64,000 nt of DNA, from the NCBI RefSeq assembly GCF_901933205.1, contig NC_044573.1, positions 53,315,493-53,379,492 on the forward strand, in the 5' to 3' direction. Made by a program: the position numbers and the translations under genes. This document shows positions 26,291 to 37,975 of this stretch, in pieces (position 1 is the stretch's first letter; each line of letters starts with the position of its first letter). Under the pieces are notes generated by a model. The model did no database searches. It worked only from the letters and a program-made list of their open reading frames with translations, and was not told the DNA's origin. This stretch comes from Camarhynchus parvulus (lineage: Eukaryota > Chordata > Aves > Passeriformes > Thraupidae).

Positions 26291-26337
26291 TGTTTTCTGT
26301 CTGAGGAGTCTTCAATGTGCTCCTCAGACAGAAAACA
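26291..26337. repeat. Perfect 18-bp inverted repeat with 11-nt loop
   Basis: TGTTTTCTGTCTGAGGAG (26291-26308) is followed after the 11-nt spacer TCTTCAATGTG by its exact reverse complement (26320-26337). A transcript of either strand would fold into an uninterrupted 18-bp stem. By simple arithmetic, a perfect 18-bp arm pair at short spacing is not expected by chance in 64 kb. No transposon ends or duplicated target site are visible around it. The stem is shorter than a typical microRNA precursor and lacks the usual bulges, so microRNA is not called. A template-switch mutation or a structured RNA are alternatives. Confidence 0.95.
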
Positions 26338-29300
26338 TGCACCATTTCCCAACTTTGTATGTAAAAAATGTTTACATGAGACATGTCATGAAGCCAGGCA
26401 TTCTGAGCTGAAGAGCTTTTAGTACCTGTTTAACTTGTAGCTGGCTTAGTCATATACTATTTTAAGATTTTCTGCCTTGGAAAATCTCATTTCAGTATTA
26501 AAATATTAGTGGCACTGCAATGTTATTTCCACAGTGCCCTGCTTAGCTCCAGGTCACTTATATTTTGTCAATCAGTCCTGCAGTGTTAGTTATTTATCTA
26601 TCACTTAATAACCATGCTGCAGAGAATAATTTATCTGGCATAGCATGGTAATTTGTACTATAATTTCACCCCCGCTGCTGCAGACTTGCATTCCGTTACA
26701 GCAATGATTGAGGAAAATTAAGATTCCTAGGTCACACTTTGGGCTCTATGTTTTCTGCCTTTCATAATTTCATTTCACTTCATCATCTTTGATTGAAGAA
26801 GGGGTTCATCTAGAAATGTGAGAAGTGGCTGAAATAACTGTGTTTTTCAGCCCACTAGGACACAGTTCATGAAGATAAAGGGAAGGGGACTGTGCAGTCT
26901 TGAAATTGGCTCAGGAGACTCACATATCACTGAAGCTGTAAAGACAAGCTCAGACTACATTTTTTGTTTCTCATTTCTTTTCAAAATGTAAATAAAACAT
27001 ATATGTAACATATGTACCCCTTTTTTTCCAGGGTACAGCCAAAATTGGTTCCAGTCAGGCGTAGAATCCACCTTTATCAGACACTCATCTGCACTAATTT
27101 TGGAGCCATTTATTGCAATTAAGTGTGAGACTAGGCAAGGGCATAGATATAAAGAAAGTAAACTGAAAGAGAAGGTAAAAAGTGCTACTCATAGAATGGC
27201 TTTTATTTACCCTCTTTTAAATTATTTTTTAAAACCACGACTTTTATTATGATGATTAGATGGTGGAGCTTCTTGTGGTCCCAGCAGATGGCCATCACAG
27301 AAACACTCCATTTCAGGTATTCACTTTCAGGTGGAGGAAAAGGTGTGGACTGTAATATGCATTGGGCAGTGGACTTTATCCATTGCTGGCTATTAAGTAC
27401 TACCATTTTTAATGTTTCTTCTATGGAACAAAGAAACTTTCATGTTCAAATTGTCTTCAGATGTTGCATCCTCCAAGAAAGATATTAAAGGTGGTAATTT
27501 TTTAATACAAAAAAATTAATTGATGCCTACTAAAAGGAGTATCTAGGCAAAATTCTAAGTGCTAAGACAATATAAACAGTAACAAAATCAGCAATATCAG
27601 TATTATGGAGATTAGTTTCCATGTGAACCCGCCTGTGAGAGATTCAGTGGATTTGCCGCAGACCTACTTCTGCATGCCTAACATTTATTTATATATTTTA
27701 AGTGATGTATGAGGAACCCAAATGATCTTTAACTAGAGAACTTCTACAGAAATTGTAGAGCAGCCAGTGAGTGTCATCTCCTCGTCCAGAATTGCCACCA
27801 AGTTTCTCCTTTTTCTGTTTTTGTTTCCTTGTTTAGGTTTTTTTCTGAGTAAAATGTTCCTATGTTTTTAGTTTTTTTTACTTCAGCTCTGCTTCTGTAT
27901 TGCAAAACAGCCTAGGAAGGAAAGGCTATTCTCAGCATCAATCAATTTTTTCAGAATTGTACTTTATCTCCATAGCACACTAAGCTTGGTTAATGGGTAC
28001 TTCAACCTGGCACCTCAATTTTAATTCTCAGAGTTACTTATATAGGACTAGGGAGCCCAGCTTGGACCTGTATTTCTTTATTTGATAAGGAATGTGAGAG
28101 GTAAATATCTACTGGTAAATACAAATGTGAGCATGCAATCTGAATGATTATTTAGTTCTTTTCAAGTAATAAATAACATTTTGTTGGTATTCCAGTTGGC
28201 TAATTTTTCATTATCCCAATCTCAGATGGTCTATCTAGAAGTAGTCTTGAGCACATACTGGTAAGTGGTCTACACAATAAATGAATCAATGAAAATTATT
28301 ATGTGGAAGAGGGAACCGGGAAGAGCTGCTGCATGGATATCAATACATAGAATTTCTTAGAAATTGGTTAACTCCATGGTATTTTTTACTTGTAGTTTAT
28401 GTTTTACCTGAACTGTTTGTGAATGGGGAAGTACTAATGGATAATGACAGCATCTGGAAATAACCAGGGCAGCAAGAATTCATTACTGCTGTTTTGCCAT
28501 CTTTGGAAATGCTGATGAAATATGCACATCAAATTATCAGTCTGACGAGAATCAGGATCAACAGTTTTGATTGTGGTGTGGTTCTCCTTCTTGCTTTATT
28601 TATAGGAAGTATATTCCTTGCTGAACTCCCAAACATGACTTTTAGGCTAATTTATTTGAAAACTTTGCTACTCAGTAGTCTCTTGCTGCCTGTTTCTGTT
28701 GCTTCCCTTTCAAGGACAGCTCCTTCTCCAGCCTTCCTGGTCTTATTTTGCAGGTATTCCTTTCATTTCTAGCTCATATTCTAGCAGGTGGCTATTCAAC
28801 TTTGGCATGACTTTGAGTTATTGTGCTCCAGCTCTGCTTTGGCAGGGAATCAAGCCTTACAAGTCTGTGTCTAAACTTCATGTCTTTTTGTATGTTTAGC
28901 CTCTCCAGGTGGTAGGTGATAAGCATCCATCCTTCCCCTTCTGCTAATCTCTAATGAAAATGCAGGCAAGCCTTCCTAATGGTCTTTTAAAAACAATGAA
29001 GACAAAAAAATAAATAAATGGTCCATTACTGGGGGAAAACATGTTGCCTGCATTATTATAGAGTATGTATTAAGGTGTCAAAATATGCTATTTGGCAGCT
29101 CTTCCTCTCATTGCCTGTGCTGGTCCTGGGTTCAGATAGGATCAAAAGTTTATTTGACCACTTTTGGAGAGAGTGGCTGGAGACAAACAAAAATAGCCCT
29201 AGATAACTTTTGGAAGTGCTTATCATTTATAAGATTAAGTAAGGTGGACAGAAGGACAGGTGGAGCAGTTTGTGCATTGAAATTTAGTTTCCAGCCCTCA

Positions 29301-31169
29301 CCTTCATGTGGTAAGAGGAGAATCTCCATCCTGTTTCAGGTCCAGCCAAATGGTATGCTTTGGAAAGCTAGGAATGTGTACCCTGCTCCTGGCCCATCTA
29401 TCAAGGAGTGCAAGGTTTCAGGCATTGCACTCAAACTATAAGTCTGCTAAAAATCTTGTATGTAGCCACATGAATTTTTAAGTCGTTTTCTGAAATTTGA
29501 GGGCAGGTTATGCCCTCCATGTAAATATAGCCCAAAATAGATACTGGCATGCTGCAAGATTTTAAATGCAGAAGCATTTTAGATACCAAGACAGATATAA
29601 AACCGAAATCTTTGTATCTGCCTTATGCTAGCTTTACATTGATGTAACAGCAGATTTTAATCTTACAGACACATCCATCAATGTATTGCAGTGATATGGA
29701 AGCTAGTCATAATGGAACAAATTTACACAGCTGACCGAGTCCTTGGAGTACAGTAAATCCTGGAGGGGTTGTTCTCTTTATACTAACACTAATTTCTACT
29801 CTCAGGTAAAGAAATATTGCTCTGCATTTCTATTGTACCACATAAAGGTTATGGGCACAGATCCTAGAAGATAATTTAGATACCAGGGCAACTGCTAGGA
29901 GGGAAGTCAAGAACTCCTCTGGCTTTCTTTTTTTTCGTTTCTTAAAGTCTTAAATTGCTTTCTTGTTGTGCAGAAGAATCTTAAATCTCATATGGAGTCT
30001 CCATCCTTTTCAATCTGCAAGCCAAATGAGACAGTGAAATGAGCAATCTTTTATCACTGGCCAGAGGTCATCACAGCTGAGCCAGGACTGAGAACACTTC
30101 CACAGTGTCAAATCACAGGCAAAACTGAGAAGAGTACTTGGCAGCTTGTTTCTGTATAGGTAAAGGCCACTTTAAAGTTGTTTCTCAGCTGCTGGTTTTC
30201 AGCCATCCCTGTGCCACCGCCGTTCTTTCACTCATTCAGGTTCTCTATCCAGGCCTTTATCAGGCCCTTCTCTTGTCCTCCTCATCTCTCTTTGACTGTT
30301 CTACCAGACTCCCCTAACAGAAAGAAAGGTTTCTTCAGCAGTGATTTGCCCATTTACCGGTGCTTTGCAAAAGGATGTGTTTCCTCCTTTTTTGTATGGG
30401 GAAGTACTAATGCTTTGCTTCATACAAGTGTTTGCATCCTCTTTTGATTTGAGAAATCTTTTCAGGTTTGTCTTCTTTCACTTGTGCCTATATGTACCTT
30501 ATCAACATTTGCAAAAGAAAATATTGGGACTTGGCATCAGTTTTCCTTTGTCTCTAGTGTCATTTTAACATTGTCCTTTATATATACAGCTAAATACAGA
30601 GATGATTTGGACTTGATTTCCAGTGTCTGTAAATTGCTCTGGATCATCTCAGGAATGACTATCATATAAACAGCTATAAGGCCAGTGATTCAGAGGCTGA
30701 GAAAAGGAACATTTCCAGAATAGACAAAGAAAGGTAAAGCAATGGATCTCCTGTTTTTCAGTGTCCTGTCTTTAAAGGAAGTCAAGTGATGCTAGCCTGG
30801 CTCTGAATGGCTCACCTGAAAATCAGTCATTGATGTCTTTGTTCTCTAAGCAGCATTTTTTTGCCTTTGTAACTACAGGTTTTTTGACTTTGTACTCTGC
30901 AGTTTACATTATTTTGTGGATACATAATTTGAAGTTAATTATTTTTACATCTGTTTACAAAATCTAATGATTTTAAAAGATTACTCCTCTCTGAACTCAA
31001 TCAGGTTTTTAGATCATTTGAAAGGTTATGTCACTAGCTGGTTTCTTATTCATCAGTTATCTTTACAAACATAGTTTTTTGTAACGTTGTTTGTCTAATC
31101 TGAGCACACAGTGGCATTCACAACTGTACTTGAGGATGAAAAGCCCTTTGTCACATCACCCAAATTATC
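26338..31169. other. Single-copy noncoding DNA, about 4.8 kb
   Basis: No gene or transposon is recognised. Open frames of up to 118 codons (29085-29441) show no family resemblance. The area around 26480-26700 is AT-rich and low in stop-free sequence, and might hold a noncoding element, but nothing specific can be shown. Confidence 0.55.
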
Positions 31170-31175
31170 CCACTT
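31170..31175. repeat. Target-site duplication, left copy (CCACTT)
   Basis: CCACTT lies directly against the outer edge of the LTR and is repeated without mismatch at 31561-31566. A 6-bp duplication is typical of class II (ERVK/alpharetrovirus-like) integrases. Confidence 0.9.
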
Positions 31176-31560
31176 TGTGACAGTGGTCACAAGGGTTCTT
31201 GGTTGAGGGAAGAGATGAGAACATTGACTCCATGTTTAGAAGGCTTGATTTATTATTTTATGATATATATATATTATATTATAACTAACTAAAAAGAAAT
31301 AGAAGAAAAGGTTTCATCAGAAGGCCAGCTAAGAATAGAAAGGAATGAATAACAAAGATCTGTGGCTCGGACAGAGAGTCCAAGCTATCTGGTCTGTGGT
31401 TGGCCATTAACCGTAAACATTCAAGATGGCCCAATCACAGACACACCTGATGCATTCCACAGCAGCAGATAACCATTGTTTACATTTTGTTTCTGAGGCC
31501 TCAGCTTCTCAGAAGGAAAAATCCTAAAGAAAAGGATTTTCACAAAAGATGTCTGCAACA
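31176..31560 (-). mobile_element. Solitary avian ERV LTR (class II-like), minus strand
   Basis: A 385-bp solitary LTR with TGTGAC at its left edge and GCAACA at its right edge, so both strands read TG...CA. It is flanked by a perfect 6-bp duplication. The body matches an LTR family that I associate with songbird genomes: TTGGTTGAGGGAAGAGATGA, GGCTTGATTTATTATTTTATG, the TATATATA stretch, GGCTCGGACAGAGAGTCC, TGGTTGGCCATTAA, CAGCAGATAACCATTGTTTA and CTGAGGCCTCAGCTTCTCAG. The minus strand carries an AATAAA signal near 31245 and so is taken as the sense strand. No internal retroviral genes remain. Exact ends and an undamaged duplication argue for a clean solo LTR that arose by recombination between two LTRs of one provirus. 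Confidence 0.92.
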
Positions 31561-31566
31561 CCACTT
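31561..31566. repeat. Target-site duplication, right copy (CCACTT)
   Basis: Exact repeat of 31170-31175 immediately beyond the CA terminus of the LTR. Together they define the insertion site and confirm the LTR boundaries. Confidence 0.9.
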
Positions 31567-32087
31567 AAGCAAAAGTTGCAGGCTGAAGTGTGTTTTGCTG
31601 CAGAGATAGCTGCTCCTGCTGCCTGTAACCCCACCACCCTTTCTGGAGCAGCCAGCAGGAGCTTTGCCCGCTGTCTCATGGATTAAGGGCAAGGAAGGAT
31701 TCCACTTCTGACAAATAGCACAAAGAAACACTGTAATACTAGCAGAAGATACTAACCGCAGCCTTAGGTTTTTATATATTGGACTGGGTGGTTTGCCTGG
31801 CTAAAATTCCATGGTGTCCTGTTTACCAGGTCCTGCCACAAACCTCTGAGAATTGAACGGAGAAAGGAGTCCCATCCAGTCAGCTTCCTCCAAAGATGCA
31901 GCCTCCTTATTTCACAAGAAATAAGCTTTTTAGAGGAAATGGTCCTCTCTTCGTGTTTATTTATGTTCCTGTGGAAGGAACATAGCAGTACAGACCAAAT
32001 TAATCAGGATCTATGACTCTTGCACCATGCTAACAACTTTCTGTATCAGTGGAAAAGATCCATGTTTTGTGCCCATTTAAGGAGCTG

Positions 32088-32125
32088 CTGTGTGTATGTG
32101 CATACGTGTGTGAGTGTGTGTACGC
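32088..32125. repeat. Imperfect (GT)n microsatellite
   Basis: GTGTGTATGTGCATACGTGT followed by GAGTGTGTGTACG is an interrupted GT/TG dinucleotide tract of about 38 bp, interrupted by A and C, as expected for an old and now stable microsatellite. Confidence 0.85.
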
Positions 32126-32922
32126 ATTTAGAAGGATGCTTTACTAAATGAATTGGATCTCCTAGAGAGACACCTGGGGATACTCTGTAGTTGCCTCCCA
32201 CTGGTGTGCCCAGTTACATCCATATTTATAAACAACTTTATCCTCGGAACAGGAGCCATTAAATCGCTATCCCTGAGGCTGCTCTGGCTGTGGGAGATAA
32301 ACGTGAGTATATCTATGTATTTTTATGTCTAAGAATTGTAAGCCTGCATAGAGAGTTAGAAAGGGCAAAAGTTCAAAGCAGGATGTGATTGAATGGACGG
32401 ATGGTAGGAAACAGAATCAGATGAGAGAACAGCACCTTGTGTGGAAGGAAGTCTGCTCGTTAGCAATGCAGAAATGCTCTAGCCAAGAGCCAGGCAAGTG
32501 TCTCTAAGGAGCAACATTTCAGAAGTCTACAGGCACAGGATGCCTGTGAATAGCAGGAAGATGACTGAGGGATCACAAAACAGCTCTGGAAGCTTTGAGT
32601 TGTTTCAAAAGATTGCATTTTCCTCTGCATAAATGTGCTAATGTGACTTGAGTAGGGAGTAACACATCTTGTAAAGTAAAATTGAGGTTTTCCATCTGCT
32701 TTTGTTTTCACACAATGTCCATCTTGTATTGTCTTAAAATCTTGATGTTTACCTGATTAATTTTTAATCTTCCTTTTGGCTGGGATCTGTCCTGCAGATT
32801 CAGAGTTCCATGGAAGAACATTGGTTTCTACTGGGGGACGTTGCTCATTCCCATCATGATACAAGAATATTGGTGTAGGTTTATTTCAGTTGCTTTATAT
32901 TTGCGTTACCTCTCTTGCACAG

Positions 32923-32983
32923 GTACCACACTTATGGAAGACATTTGCTAGATGGTTTTGGAGAATGAAAGCTGCTTTGGCAG
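32923..32983 (+). other. Weak exon candidate, 61 bp
   Basis: The segment follows a good acceptor (TTACCTCTCTTGCACAG, AG at 32921-32922). It ends at a full-consensus donor, CAG|GTGAGT, with GT at 32984-32985. One of three frames is open across it (reading VPHLWKTFARWFWRMKAALA), while the other two contain stops. The length is not a multiple of three. I recognise no protein family. Such acceptor-donor pairs also occur by chance in vertebrate DNA, so this may be a pseudo-exon or a piece of a long noncoding RNA. Confidence 0.15.
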
Positions 32984-33244
32984 GTGAGTTCAATGGCCAG
33001 AAGCCAAATGTAAACACTGAGATATATTGACATGGTTTAGATTCAGATACTCCAGAAAATTCTTTTGTTTGGTTTTCTTTCCCCATTTTTGTATATTTCT
33101 GGCTGCAGTGACAGCTCAAGGTGATCAATGTTTAATACATAGAGCAAGATCTGCCCAATTGTGCAGATGGTCGTGCAAAGTGATCCAGAGACAGGCATTC
33201 TGTTTGTAGAAATCTGTTTACAGCACCTGCTTTGAGGTCTAGTA

Positions 33245-33850
33245 ACAGCTGCCTCAATGCTGCCCTCACCCCAGTCTTTACCAGTAAGATCAGCCTTCAG
33301 GTTCCCAGGCCCAAGACCATTGGGAAAATCTGGAGCAAAGAAGACTGACCAACTTGGCGGATAAAGAGCACATTGGGGAGCCTGTAAAAAACTGAACATG
33401 CAAGTGTAGAGGCCCTTAGGGGTTGAACTCCTAAGTCCTACTGTATTTGCCAGGCTGCAGCAATTCAGAAAGCTTCCTGAAAACTGGAGGTGAGTGAATG
33501 CCACTCCTTTGCTCATGGAAGGCAAGAATGTGGGGAACTACAGGCTGGTCAGCCTTGTCTTGATTTCTGACAAGGTGGTGGAGCAACTAATCTTGGGAAC
33601 CATTTCCAGGCCTGTGAAGGACAAGGAAGTGATCAGGAGTAGGCACCACAGAATGATAAATGAAAAGTCATGTTTAGTCTGCTACAAAGCCTGAGGGAGA
33701 TAACTCACTGATGGTGCATCCCAGGGATTGATACTGGGGTCAGTACCATTTAACATCTTTATTAATGATGTGGCCAGTAGTGCAGAGTGCAGCCTCAGTT
33801 AGACTGATGATGATATAAAACTGGGAGGAGTTATTGGTACAGTGAGTGCC
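33245..33850 (+). mobile_element. CR1 LINE internal fragment (linker to RT catalytic region)
   Basis: The plus strand follows CR1 ORF2. It begins with the CCCCAGTCTTTACCAGTAAG / CAGCCTTCAGG / AATCTGGAGCAAAGAAGACT linker, followed by the AACTGAACATGCA stretch. It then gives RT block 1-2 translating as GNYRLVSLVLISDKVVEQLI with RPVKDKEVIRS and KSCLV. After an internal deletion, the SQGLILGSVPFNIFINDV block follows, and near 33800 a TDDDIKLGG box that still holds the double-aspartate core. In-frame stops (for example before TDDD) make it a dead copy. The CR1 3' untranslated end is absent, so this is an internal remnant. Similarity is lost after about 33850. Confidence 0.88.
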
Positions 33851-36624
33851 CTTCTGATAAAAAACACCAGTGCTATCCTAGAGAGCATTAGGAAAAGCAC
33901 TGCCATCAGTTTGAGGGGGCTGATTCATTCCCTCTACACAGCCCCACACCTGGAGCCCTTGGTCCTCTTTAGATGGATCCATAGTCTGAAGTTCTCAGAT
34001 CTTACACTTCTATTATCAGTAGAGTGATGGTTGTATTGGCTCCAGATTGACCACAGGATGTGTTTTATGGTGAGAAAAGTTCAGTTTTTATGCCTGTTCA
34101 TACAGGACCTCTTGTCTGAGCTCAGCCTCAGAAGGCATCTGCCCACACCTTAATACTGCAATAGCTTTTGGTGGCACAAGATTTCTAATTTTCATAAGAA
34201 GGAGCCTTATGAATCAGCCTGATGAAGTGCTGATTAGATGATGAAGATTAGTAATGAAATAGCATTTGCGCAAGAAAACCCCTGCTATAATCTAGAGTGA
34301 TCTGTGAAATGTTTGTTCCCCTTCTTAATATGATCCCTACGTTATGGTCCTTCTCTAGAATGCATGAGGAAAACTTAATGTCTAATTTGCTGTAAGGCAA
34401 ACAAATGAAATCCATTTTTCTTAAACAAAGAGATGCTTGCAGGACATAAGAACTGAAGCATATAAAAAGTGAAGAATAAACTTAAGGGCATTGCAGACCT
34501 CTTAAGATCATAGAGAAAAGCTCATTCTTTTAAAAATAATTATTTATTTTTAACCACAGAGAAATGGGTACAATAGCAACATGCCTGTAGGATGAAGCCC
34601 CACATTATTTTACTCTTTATTGTAAAGCAGTACAGGCCAAATACTGCTTTATTGTCCCTTTGTGACCTCCTTGAGTTCACAGGGCCTGTAAGGGGTAAAG
34701 AGTAGTTGTCTGACTTCATGTAATGTGCTGTAGGGCAATGACCATCTATTTTGGATTCATGTTACTATTATAGTGCTATTCAGACCAAGAAAGGACCTGT
34801 AGTGCCAGTGTTGTGATATGAGAAAAAAAAAAAAGGCATTAAAAGAGAAAATCATGAGATGTTTTAAGAAATCAAAACCACTCAGGGCAAAGTGGACTGC
34901 TGATCCAAATTGAGACAAGTCTGAGGGGGTTTATAGGGCAAACTTATCTCTGAAACAATTCCTTTCCCTTTACTAGAACTACAGTAGGTATACATTTGAC
35001 CTTTATGGGTCACCATGTTATAAAAGAGGGATCTTCCAAGTTCCAAAATAAAGTATTCTTCATTTTGTAACTGTGGCTTACACAGACCAGGAACTGAACG
35101 TGTATTCTGATGACTGGCTCATCTGGAATGCATGCTACAAGCTGTGCAAGCTAAGTTATTGGAAGTAATAGGAGTAGGAGTTTTCTAAACTGATTTCCCT
35201 AAAAACAAGCTCTATAGAAACACTCTGAGTGTATTGTCTCAAAGGATATTGTTTACTGATAACTTTTAAATCTATTGACTACTTTCAAACAAATTTGACA
35301 AATAATGTGAAGAAATGAGCTTATTTCCACAAATGAGAAAATAGAAAGTGTCTCTTCTTGCTGCCTTTATCTGTCAAAAGACCAGTAATCTGACCTTTTA
35401 TTAGAGTAACAGACAATTTGACCGAGATTTCATTCACTATTTTTTTTCCCAAGGGAGGTCCCTACAAAGCATTGAATTACTCTTAACTATCTGAGGGCAC
35501 ATGTTCTGCTCTTAACTAAGACACACATAACATTGTGTTCATGACCACTGGGCATATGTTCATGCTGATGTTCATCTCTGGCACATTTTGCCACCTTGAG
35601 CAGTCATTGCCCAAGAGACTACAAGGCTGAGATATGTGAGAACGGAAAATTTTATCTGTTGTCCAGTTATATGTATATCTTCCAGTCTGTAGAACGAGTC
35701 ATTAAGCATTATTCAAACACCTAATATGTTTATAGGCTAAACAGGAAGGAAGAAAAATTGAGGTGTTGGAGCAGGCAGAAAGCCAGTGATGAGAACCAAA
35801 ACACAAATCCTGATCTCCAGTCTGAACTGTATCTTTTAGACATACAAGACACATTTTCTTAGCTCTAGTGTATTGCTCTTGACAAACAGCTGATGTCAGA
35901 AGTATATCTGTAAAGAGGCTATCTTTCCTTTCTTTTTCACCCCCCCTGCTGTTGAAATAATTTCCTGTCTTAGCTGGTTAACCTTTCCTACTCATTTCTA
36001 TTTTCATGTAATGTCTTATTATAGTTGCAAGTTAATCACAAATCTATTGAGAGACTTCTCTTTAATCTAGCAGCCTTCGTTTACTTTCTGTGTCATTTAA
36101 AACTGTTGTGCTATGGTTAAGAGTGTCCAATTACATTCACTGCAGGAGAAAAAAACAAGTGATCAGCAGCCAACGATTTCAGCTGAAGCTATCATCAAAT
36201 GGGAAAACAAATTAGGTGCCTAAAAATAAAATTAAGGATTCACATGCCAAATTCACTTGCACTCAGTGACACAGGATGACTGGTCAGATAACTGTTAACC
36301 TTTTCTCCCCAAATAAGAAAAAAAAAAAAAGGTGATCAGCTATCAGCTCTAAACCAGAGGACAGGAAGCATCCTTATAGAGTCTCAATGAATGATATATT
36401 TTTGATCATCAGCCACTCCAGTTTCTTAAATCTCATTGTGCACTTGCTGTAGTATAACAAAACACCAGAGATTCCTCTGACTCAATAAATACTAAATGAT
36501 AAATCTGACTCATTATACTAATACAAAAGATATTGATGCTCCCCACACACTCTTCTGTATGGTCTAGGGGAGAAACTGGTGAAAACAGGGATATAACACA
36601 CACTGCCTAGTAAGTTATGCCCAT

Positions 36625-36752
36625 GTTTGCTTTCTTTCTTCCTCCTTCCATCCCTCATTTTCTTTCTTCCTCCCACTCTCACTTCCTTGTTTCCTTCCTC
36701 CCTCCCTCCCTTTCTCCCTTCCCTCCCTTTCTCTTGCACTCCCTCCCTCATA
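36625..36752. repeat. Polypyrimidine tract of CTTC/CCTC type
   Basis: About 128 bp are almost entirely C and T on the plus strand (TTTCTTTCTTCCTCCTTCC, later TTCCTTCCTCCCTCCCTCCC and TTTCTCCCTTCCCTCCC), with few purines. The minus strand is GGAA/GGGA-rich, and the reading frame there is a repeat artefact. Such tracts can form triplex structures and vary in length. Confidence 0.85.
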
Positions 36753-37904
36753 GGGATCTACTAAATACTACTTTGAAATAAATCTAATTTCTCTCATCTA
36801 GCAGTCCATATGTTGATCTATGATCTGGAAGTTCCTCAGTTAGGAAAAATCTATTTCCTGGACAGTCATGGTTTCAAATGCAGACTTGGACACATAATGT
36901 TTACTGATGCTTTCCTACACTTCTAAAACACAGAGAAAGTGGTAAACACTGGTTCCAGCACACACATTTTTGCTGCCCCCTGGTACTGCCTTACATAAAG
37001 CATCTGTCTCAGAACCTTCCTATTCCTCTTTCCTGATGAGGGCAATAGATTATTAAAGCACTAGGCAACTAAAATAAGCAATTCTGCAGGTAGAGAGAAA
37101 ACAAATAAGAGTCTCTGTCTAGTTATCCAAATAAATAAATTTCTCCTAGTAAAATCAGAGTAGATATCCCATTCAAAACTTCTGTATAGAATGGATTTTA
37201 CAGAAGATCAGCTATTTATAGCTGAACTTCAGAGATCATTAAACTGTTGAACCCTCCAAAAAGGCCAGCAACCACATACTTCTCAGCATAACTCCAAATT
37301 CTCCAACAGGTAAAACCAGGCAGAAATCTGAACCATGTTGTCAAATATCAGCCCTTACAACTTTACACTTCAAATGTAAATATAATAATTTTTCAGGCAC
37401 CAAATTGGTTAAAATTGTAAACTACAAGTCAGGGCTTGAAATTCAGCACATAATAGAGCCTAAGCTCTGTTTCATGCCCAAGCTACCACAGCATCTTCCA
37501 AAATCATAAAAAGCAAACAAGCCCAGAAATATAATTGAGCCTTTAAAGTGGAAATCTGTTCTCAATTCAAAAGTAGTAAAAGGTCAATCTGTTTCAGGTC
37601 TTTGTGGCTTAAAATTGTTCTGGACAAACAGAAGATAAGTTGCGGGTCTGTGCACGTATGTGCTTGTGTTCCTTTCTTTAATATGGCTATATCCCAGTTC
37701 TCAGCTTTCAGCACATAAATCAGTATTTGCCAGCGCTTATATGGAGGTGTAAATAAAGGGGGCTTGATGACTCACTGCACAATGGCAATGACTGTAGTAT
37801 TTCACAGGCAGGACCACAGCTGCTCCCCACCTACCCTTGAATTGGTTCAATATATCCTGTCTGGGTGGATGTTATTGGCTTGCCTCATTTGTCTGTCCTA
37901 ACAG

Positions 37905-37975
37905 GCTCTCTTTGGAGCAGGAAATGGGGGGAACCAAGACCAGCCATTCTGAAGTTGCCTCTTCAAGATTCAAAG
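37905..37975 (+). other. Weak exon candidate, 71 bp
   Basis: The segment is preceded by a strong acceptor (CTCATTTGTCTGTCCTAACAG, a long pyrimidine run ending in AG at 37903-37904). It is followed by a full-consensus donor AAG|GTAAGT, with GT at 37976-37977. Two of three frames are open through it (for example LSLEQEMGGTKTSHSEVASS followed by RFK). No domain is recognised. It lies about 5 kb downstream of the similar candidate at 32923-32983 on the same strand. Chance pseudo-exons of this quality are common, so this is a pointer and not a gene call. Confidence 0.18.

Larger units (their letters stand above)
31567..33244. other. Single-copy noncoding DNA with one exon-like segment
   Basis: No recognised transposon. 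It contains a GT-rich microsatellite and a splice-bracketed segment at 32923-32983, both listed separately. No gene can be built from it. Confidence 0.5.

Noticed and set aside
26291..26337. MicroRNA gene
   Set aside because: The stem is only 18 bp and perfectly paired, and the flanks do not extend the pairing. Typical precursors have longer, bulged stems. It is kept only as an inverted repeat.
33043..33525. Minus-strand open frame of 160 codons
   Set aside because: It runs antisense across the plus-strand CR1 fragment that starts at about 33245, so much of it is a shadow of LINE coding sequence.
34190..34260. Box C/D snoRNA-like words (TGATGA and CTGA)
   Set aside because: The words are not arranged with a terminal stem or in C-D order at the right spacing. 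They are simply part of a GATGA-rich stretch.
36518..36751. Minus-strand frame rich in Gly, Arg, Lys and Glu
   Set aside because: It is the complement of the polypyrimidine tract, not a protein.
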